Shown piece after piece: positions 37,934-42,730 of a DNA stretch of 42,730 bases. Each line of letters starts with the position of its first letter. Positions within the stretch are counted from its first letter, which is position 1. The stretch is from the NCBI GenBank assembly GCA_022510905.1, contig JAFLSN010000020.1, forward strand, positions 1 through 42,730, read 5' to 3'. Source of the DNA: Treponema sp. (GTDB lineage: Bacteria > Spirochaetota > Spirochaetia > Treponematales > Treponemataceae). The translations under genes were made by a program, and so were the position numbers. The notes under the pieces are model-generated. The model was not told the DNA's origin. It saw only the letters and a list, made by a program, of their open reading frames with translations, and did not search any database.

Positions 37934-40687
37934 TTATAGTTCAGCAAGATACGAATGCAGTTTTTCAATGCGCCGCTTGGATTCTGCGAGGGAATCGCGC
38001 TCGGCCTGCACAACATCTGCCGGGGCATGCTCTGCAAAGCTGCCGCCCAGTTTTTTTTCGCTTCGGGCAATGTTCGCTTCTTCGGTGGTAATTGACTTTT
38101 CAAAGCGGGCTTTCAGCTGCTCGCGGTTTATGCTTTCATCTACCAGAAGGAATGCCTCAAAGCCAGAGCCTACAGTGCCGATTGCCCGTGCTGGTTTTGC
38201 GTCAACAAAATCAATTTCGTTTACGCCCGCAAGAAGCTGAACCATGTCCGCTTTTTCGTGGATGACTTCTGCCGAAGTTTCCGGGGTGATGAGCACCGCG
38301 ATGTGGATTTTTGCCGCAGGGTCTATGCCGCACTCTACCCGCAGGCCGCGCACAGAGCGAATCAAATCTTTGAGCACGTTGAACCGTTGGGTTGTAGTGG
38401 CATCCACGCGGGCTTCTTTTGGCTCGGGGTAAATGGCATTCACAAGAAGTCCTGTCCATTCGTCTCCATTGAGCACAGACTGTTTGCCTGCCTTGCCGCG
38501 GTTGGCCATGATTTCTGCGAGCGGAAGCTTTGCATAAATCTCTTCGGTTACAAACGGAATGTACGGATGAAGTATGCGGAGGCTTTCTTCAAGCACGTTC
38601 AGCAGCACACTGGCCGCGCGGTCTTTTTCATGCTCGTCGCCATTTCGGAAGCTGAGCTTTGTTGCCTCCACGTACCAGTCGCAGAACTCGTTCCAGAAGT
38701 ATTCGTACAGGGCCGATGCGCCGTCATTGTAGCGGTAGCCTTCCAGTGCGGAGCGCACCGAACGCACTGCACTGTCAAGGCGGCTGTATATCCAGCGGTC
38801 AAGCTCGGTTAAATCTGCATCTGCCACGGGGATTAGTGTGCGCCCTTCAAGGTTTCCGAGAATGTAGCGGCTTGCGTTCCAGACTTTGTTGCAGAAACGG
38901 CTTCCTAATTTGAAACTGTCTTTGTCTATGAGTACATCCTGCCCTTGGGCGCACATGTAAGTCAAAGTGAATTTGAGCGCATCGGCTCCGTACTGGTCGA
39001 TTATTTCCAGCGGGTCGATGCCGTTGCCCTTGGTTTTGCTCATCTTGCGTCCCTGTTTGTCGCGCACAAGGCCGTGGATGTAAATGTCGCGGAAGGGTGC
39101 CTTTCCCGTAAACTCCAGTCCGGCCATAATCATGCGGCTCACCCAGAAAAAGATTATGTCGTAGGCTGTCACGAGCGCGGATGTCGGGTAGAACGCTTGT
39201 GCATCGGCCGTTTTTTCGGGCCAGCCGAGCGTGCTGAACGGCCACAGCCATGAGCTGAACCAAGTGTCCAGCACGTCTGGATCCTGCTCCAGCTCGTCTG
39301 CCGCCGCGCCGCATTTCGGGCATTTTTCCGGGTCTGTGCGACTAACGATCATCTCTCCGCACTTGCAGTACCAAACCGGTATGCGGTGTCCCCACCACAG
39401 CTGCCGGCTTATGCACCAGTCGCGGATATTGTCCATCCAGTGGGTAAATGTGTTTTCCCACTTTTTGGGATAGAACACAAATTCTCCGTTACGCCATGAG
39501 TTCATCGCCTTTTCTGCGAGCGGGCGCATTTTTACGAACCACTGGTCGCTCAGATATGGTTCCACCACAGTGCTGCATCGATAGCAGTGGCCGACGGAAT
39601 GTTTTATCTTTTCTTCTTCCTTAAAGAGCCCCTGTGCCTTTAAATCTTCTATTATGATGGCCCGCGCCTTTGCGCATGACAGGCCCTGGTATTTTTTTGG
39701 ACAGTTTTCGTTCAAAGTTCCATCGGAATTCAAAATGTTTATCACTGGGAGCTTGTTTCTCTGCCCAACATCCCAGTCGTTCGGATCATGGGCCGGCGTG
39801 ATTTTTACCATGCCGGTGCCGAATTCCTTGTCAACATAGCTGTCGGCGATTAGCGGAATCACGCGGTCGGTGAGCGGCAGGCGGAGCTTTTTGCCTACAA
39901 TGCCTTTGTAGCGCTCGTCATCGGGGTTTACCGCTACTGCCGTGTCGCCCAAAAGTGTCTCTGGCCGGGTCGTTGCTATCTCAATCCTTGTGGAACCGTC
40001 AGGGGCCGGGCCGTCGGCATACTCATACCAGATGTGGTACATCGCGCCCGGAGTGTCGATATGCTCCACTTCGTCGTCGGCAAGGGCGGTGCCGCACCTT
40101 GGACACCAGTTCACCAGATAGTGCCCCTTGTAGATGAGTCCGCGTTCATAGAGCGTTACGAAAACATCACGCACAGCCTTTGAAAGCCCTTCGTCCATCG
40201 TAAAGCGCTCGCGATTCCAGTCAGTGCTGTTGCCGAGCCTCTTCTGCTGTTTTACGATGGTGGCATGGTGGTCTTCTTTGAGCGCCCATGTACGTTCAAG
40301 GAATTTTTCCCGTCCGACATCTTGGCGGCGGAGGCCTTCTTTTTTGAGCTGCCTTTCCACCACGTTTTGCGTGGCAATACCCGCGTGGTCGGTGCCAGTC
40401 ACCCAGAGAGTGTCATCGCCCTTCATGCGGTGGTAGCGCACCACCACATCTTGCAGCACATTGTTCAGCCCGTGCCCAACATGAAGCACACCTGTAACAT
40501 TGGGGGGAGGAATAACCATCACATATTTTCCCGCAGCCCCGTGCTCCTTTCGCTTTAAATACAGCTGGTGCAGGGGCGAATCCACATCGCTCGCAGGCTT
40601 AAAGCAGCCATTTTTTACCCAGCCGTCATATATCCTGTCTTCAAAATCCTTTGGGTTGTACGCCTTTTCCATTTCGATTGCCTTCAT
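37934..40687 (-). CDS. valS: Valyl-tRNA synthetase
   Basis: A 917-residue class I synthetase that charges tRNA-Val. The HIGH motif is HVGH (69-72, in PPPNVTGVLHVGHGL), and the KMSKS motif is KMSKT (548-552, in GRKMSKTKGNGIDP). The editing domain (about 220-340) keeps ATTRPETLLGDTAVAV and ITPAHDPND. Cys pairs CPRC (195-198) and CKC/CPKC (441-459) may bind zinc. The last 70 residues or so form the C-terminal coiled coil typical of ValRS. GCGAGG lies five bases before ATG 40687. Single-gene unit. Confidence 0.97.
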   Translation of the reverse strand: MKAIEMEKAYNPKDFEDRIYDGWVKNGCFKPASDVDSPLHQLYLKRKEHGAAGKYVMVIPPPNVTGVLHVGHGLNNVLQDVVVRYHRMKGDDTLWVTGTDHAGIATQNVVERQLKKEGLRRQDVGREKFLERTWALKEDHHATIVKQQKRLGNSTDWNRERFTMDEGLSKAVRDVFVTLYERGLIYKGHYLVNWCPRCGTALADDEVEHIDTPGAMYHIWYEYADGPAPDGSTRIEIATTRPETLLGDTAVAVNPDDERYKGIVGKKLRLPLTDRVIPLIADSYVDKEFGTGMVKITPAHDPNDWDVGQRNKLPVINILNSDGTLNENCPKKYQGLSCAKARAIIIEDLKAQGLFKEEEKIKHSVGHCYRCSTVVEPYLSDQWFVKMRPLAEKAMNSWRNGEFVFYPKKWENTFTHWMDNIRDWCISRQLWWGHRIPVWYCKCGEMIVSRTDPEKCPKCGAAADELEQDPDVLDTWFSSWLWPFSTLGWPEKTADAQAFYPTSALVTAYDIIFFWVSRMIMAGLEFTGKAPFRDIYIHGLVRDKQGRKMSKTKGNGIDPLEIIDQYGADALKFTLTYMCAQGQDVLIDKDSFKLGSRFCNKVWNASRYILGNLEGRTLIPVADADLTELDRWIYSRLDSAVRSVRSALEGYRYNDGASALYEYFWNEFCDWYVEATKLSFRNGDEHEKDRAASVLLNVLEESLRILHPYIPFVTEEIYAKLPLAEIMANRGKAGKQSVLNGDEWTGLLVNAIYPEPKEARVDATTTQRFNVLKDLIRSVRGLRVECGIDPAAKIHIAVLITPETSAEVIHEKADMVQLLAGVNEIDFVDAKPARAIGTVGSGFEAFLLVDESINREQLKARFEKSITTEEANIARSEKKLGGSFAEHAPADVVQAERDSLAESKRRIEKLHSYLAEL

Positions 40688-40707
40688 AAAAACCTCGCAG
40701 CCGTTAC

Positions 40708-40713
40708 AGTATA
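40708..40713 (-). promoter_or_regulatory. valS -10 box
   Basis: TATACT on the minus strand; the -35 17 bp upstream is weak. It predicts a leader of about 14 nt holding the GCGAGG site. No T-box leader is present. Confidence 0.5.
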
Positions 40714-40828
40714 GCGATTAAAACCGCGCGGTGCTAGTAGGCGGAATTTCTTGCGGTGGCAGGCACCGGGCGCTCGCAAGGCGCGTTTCAGGGTTCCTTT
40801 AAAAGATCAAGAAAAAAGCTGAATAACC

Positions 40829-40857
40829 TTGACACTATGTGGCGGGGGGGGTAAAAT
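40829..40857 (+). promoter_or_regulatory. Promoter with a G8 tract in its spacer (candidate phase switch)
   Basis: TTGACA (40829-40834), TAAAAT (40852-40857), spacer exactly 17 bp. Eight G (40844-40851) form the spacer end next to the -10 box. Slippage would change the spacer to 16 or 18 bp and so change promoter strength. Confidence 0.8.
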
Positions 40858-40889
40858 GGTTAAATATTTTTATTCCCAGGAGGAACAGA

Positions 40890-41582
40890 ATGAAAAAATA
40901 CGCAGTGTTTGCGGCTCTGCTTGCATTAGGTGCGGCGCTTGCCGGGGCAGAAAGCGAGGAACGCTCGATTCATGCGATTGGCGTGAACGTGCCGATTTGG
41001 AACCATAGACTACCGAATATCGCCTATTTGGGTGACGATAAGGCTGGTTTTGGTGATTTTGACCTGGAGACTTTTGCGGTGGGCGTGGATTTTATGTATC
41101 ACCATCTCAAAGTGCGGGAAAGCCGTTTTTCGTCATTTGTTGACGTGGAATTCGGATATTCAAACTTTAAGCCAGAAATTGACGGTAAATCATTTGATAG
41201 CAGTGACTTCAATCTTGACGGCTTTAACACGCGCTTTGGGTTCGGGCTGGGCGGCGCACCGCTTGTGAATGACTTTGTGACCCTTGCCGTGCACGGCACG
41301 TTCGGCCTAGACGTGGCCTTTGCGATGTCCAGTGCGTCATATAATACTGTTACAGTTGACCAGTTTCTTTTTAACTTCTGGACTACTGTCGGCGCAAACA
41401 TTGATGCGGCTTTCCATTTTACGAACAGGGTCGGCCTGTATGTGGGCGTGGACTTCTACATCAACCTGATCGGTCTTGGTGTGTATGGCCAAGATAGTAG
41501 TGATTCTGTTATTGACCTGTTTTACGTAAGCCCCGGCGGGTTCAACACAGACATCCGCGTTGGTGTGTCATTCAAATTCTAG
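40890..41582 (+). CDS. Outer membrane beta-barrel protein, possibly phase-variable
   Basis: A 230-residue exported protein. Residues 1-20 form a signal peptide (LAGA|ES). The mature part is a run of amphipathic strands of 8-12 residues (for example DFMYHHLKVR, FVDVEFGYSNF, GFNTRFGFGL, FVTLAVHGTFGLDVAF, VGLYVGVDFYINL) ending in RVGVSFKF; a terminal Phe is the usual signature of outer-membrane barrels. Size suggests about eight strands, like OmpW or OmpX types. AGGAGG (40878-40883) precedes ATG 40890. It is a single-gene unit with its own terminator, and its promoter contains the G8 tract. Ligand or function unknown. Confidence 0.8.
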   Translation: MKKYAVFAALLALGAALAGAESEERSIHAIGVNVPIWNHRLPNIAYLGDDKAGFGDFDLETFAVGVDFMYHHLKVRESRFSSFVDVEFGYSNFKPEIDGKSFDSSDFNLDGFNTRFGFGLGGAPLVNDFVTLAVHGTFGLDVAFAMSSASYNTVTVDQFLFNFWTTVGANIDAAFHFTNRVGLYVGVDFYINLIGLGVYGQDSSDSVIDLFYVSPGGFNTDIRVGVSFKF

Positions 41583-41592
41583 CGCCATCAAA

Positions 41593-41626
41593 GCCGTCTG
41601 CCCATCGGTGGACGGCTTTTTTTTTT
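41593..41626 (+). terminator. Intrinsic terminator of the beta-barrel gene
   Basis: GCCGTC (41593-41598) pairs with GACGGC (41611-41616), extended by flanking AA/TT pairs, followed by ten T (41617-41626). Confidence 0.9.
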
Positions 41627-41738
41627 GCCCGCACCACACCTTAGCATCTTACCGCCTCAACCCACCGAATACCCTTTTACAAATCTCCGCAACACCCCGT
41701 ACCGCCCCTCCACATGATGAGAAAAGCCCCGTTCTGCG

Positions 41739-42118
41739 CATGCCTTCCGCAGAATGAGGAAGGCCGTTTTCATCGCGGGGAGGTTTCCACAAAACGAGGA
41801 AAGCGGCTTTCGGCGCAGGGGAGCATTCCGCAGAATGAGGAAGGGCGTTTTCGGCATGGGGAGGCTTCCGCAAAATGAGGAAAGTCGTTTTCGGCGTGGG
41901 GAGGCCTCCGCAGAATGAGGAAAAACGCTTTCTGCGCGGGGAAGGCTTTCGCAGAACGGGGAAAGCCGCTTTCGGCGCTGGGAGGCTTCCGCAGAATGAG
42001 GAAAGTCGTTTTCGGCGCTGGGAGCATTCCGCAGAATGAGGAAAGCGGCTTTCGGCGCTGGGAGCATTCCGCAGAATGAGGAAAGCGGCTTTCGGCACGG
42101 GGAGCCTTCCGCAAAATA
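41739..42118. repeat. Degenerate 40-bp tandem repeat (minisatellite), about 9.5 units
   Basis: Units begin near 41739, 41779, 41820, 41860, 41900, 41940, 41981, 42021, 42061 and 42101, spaced 40 or 41 bp. Each unit contains TTCCGCAGAATGAGGAAAG, a variable centre, CTTTCGGCGCTGGGAG. The last full units are nearly identical and the earlier ones diverge. GAAAG-CGG-CTTTC can form a hairpin in most units. It ends about 35 bases before the methyltransferase start. Confidence 0.88.
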
Positions 42119-42152
42119 TTGAAAACAATAGCCTAAAGCAGTAGTATAAACT

Positions 42153-42730
42153 ATGACCCCAGCAAAACCATTCGTGAAGTGGGCAGGCGGGAAAAGCCAG
42201 CTGCTCGCAGAAATCAGGGCGAAGTATCCTCAGCGCGTGGAGCGTTACTGCGAGCCGTTCGTGGGCGGCGGGGCGGTTCTGTTCGACGTGCTGCAAACGT
42301 TTCATCCCGAACAGGTCTTGATAAACGACATCAACGCCGAGCTGATGAGCACCTACGCGCAAGTCCGCGACAACGTGGAAAACCTGATTGCCATGCTCTC
42401 CGGCTTGCAGACGAGATACAGAAGCCAGGGCGCGGATGAGAACAAGGCGTTTTTTTATGAGAAGCGAGGCAGATACAATCAGATAAAACTGAATGGCAGC
42501 GAATCCGAAAGCCTTGAAAAAGCCGCGCTCTTCATCTTCCTGAACAAGACCTGCTTCAACGGACTGTACCGCGTGAACTCCAAAGGCTTGTTCAACGTGC
42601 CGTTCAACAATGCGAGGAATCCGCTCCTGTGCGATGCGGAGAATCTGCGCGAGTGCGCTCGTCTTTTGCAGAACATTGAGATGACGGCGGGCGACTACGC
42701 GCAGTGCGAGCCTTTCATCGACGACAAGAC
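42153..42730 (+). CDS. DNA adenine methyltransferase, Dam/D12 class (3' end outside window)
   Basis: The first 192 residues of an N6-adenine methyltransferase, cut off by the window edge. Motif X is FVKWAGGKSQLL (7-18), and the AdoMet-binding motif I is EPFVGGGAVLF. LINDINAELM and the FLNKTCFNGLYRVNSKGLFNVPF stretch are typical of the Dam/DpnM/MboIA group. The catalytic DPPY motif would come just after the edge. No Shine-Dalgarno is seen; TAGTAT ends five bases before the ATG, with TTGAAA 17 bp upstream. It looks richer in G+C than most neighbours, which together with its class hints at a restriction-modification or phage origin. Confidence 0.9.
   Translation, partial: MTPAKPFVKWAGGKSQLLAEIRAKYPQRVERYCEPFVGGGAVLFDVLQTFHPEQVLINDINAELMSTYAQVRDNVENLIAMLSGLQTRYRSQGADENKAFFYEKRGRYNQIKLNGSESESLEKAALFIFLNKTCFNGLYRVNSKGLFNVPFNNARNPLLCDAENLRECARLLQNIEMTAGDYAQCEPFIDDK

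Noticed and set aside
41739..42118. CRISPR array
   Set aside because: The whole 40-bp unit repeats with gradual decay; there are no unique spacers of constant length between conserved repeats, and no cas gene is nearby.
41649..42362. Long minus-strand reading frames through the minisatellite
   Set aside because: The 40-bp period shifts the frame each unit and all three frames are open for hundreds of bases; composition is repetitive Arg/Ser/Pro/Phe, and one frame runs into the methyltransferase gene on the other strand.
1..42730. tRNA, rRNA, riboswitch or insertion sequence
   Set aside because: No T-loop/acceptor patterns, rRNA segments, known aptamer cores, transposase genes or terminal inverted repeats with target duplications were seen by eye; a covariance-model scan would settle this.

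Overview
The window looks like chromosomal DNA of a host-associated Treponema (Spirochaetota), probably a gut or rumen plant-glycan user. This is inferred from gene content, not from a database search. The pointers are a DUF3943 outer-membrane pair, a periplasmic adaptor without its helical hairpin (as in Borrelia BesA), homopolymeric G tracts in a promoter spacer and in a coding region, and TPR and beta-barrel proteins of spirochaete style. Species cannot be resolved, and no rRNA or tRNA gene was found.

Layout. (1) 1-930: left-going SGNH/GDSL-type cell-surface gene broken at a G10 tract, preceded by a small membrane protein. (2) 1250-10990: an arabinan-use locus. It holds a secreted GH43 endo-arabinanase, a CUT1-type sugar ABC importer (binding protein plus two permeases, no ATPase), a signal-less GH43 enzyme, a convergent secreted GH127/GH146 beta-L-arabinofuranosidase and a divergent AraC regulator. 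Terminator-like hairpins precede the first permease gene and the cytoplasmic GH43 gene, so expression is probably stepped down along the operon. (3) 11150-20330: uvrC, a LamG/FN3-like exported protein, a large TPR protein with a 3 x 156-bp tandem repeat, an M24 peptidase and murJ. (4) 20500-26310: a tripartite RND efflux operon of four genes, each overlapping the next by 4 bp and ending in a PG0541/PII-like protein. (5) 26445-29904: rnhA behind two tandem DUF3943 paralogues. (6) 30356-40687: pflA, gatA, a PH-domain protein, gatC, a TPR protein, an unknown protein, gap, an HD hydrolase resembling the (p)ppGpp hydrolase domain, and valS. (7) 40829-42730: a beta-barrel gene whose promoter spacer holds a G8 tract, a 40-bp minisatellite, and the 5' part of a Dam/D12 adenine methyltransferase.

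Three non-coding themes stand out. First, an approximately 90-bp dispersed repeat family has seven full, deleted or partial copies, all between genes. Second, there are two homopolymeric G tracts at cell-surface loci, the classical design of phase-variable switches in treponemes. Third, several genes (gatC and murJ best) have a -10 box ending six bases before the start codon and no good Shine-Dalgarno, suggesting leaderless mRNAs. The arabinan locus fits one pathway: outside cleavage of arabinan, import of arabino-oligosaccharides, then exo-cleavage inside, under an AraC-type sensor.
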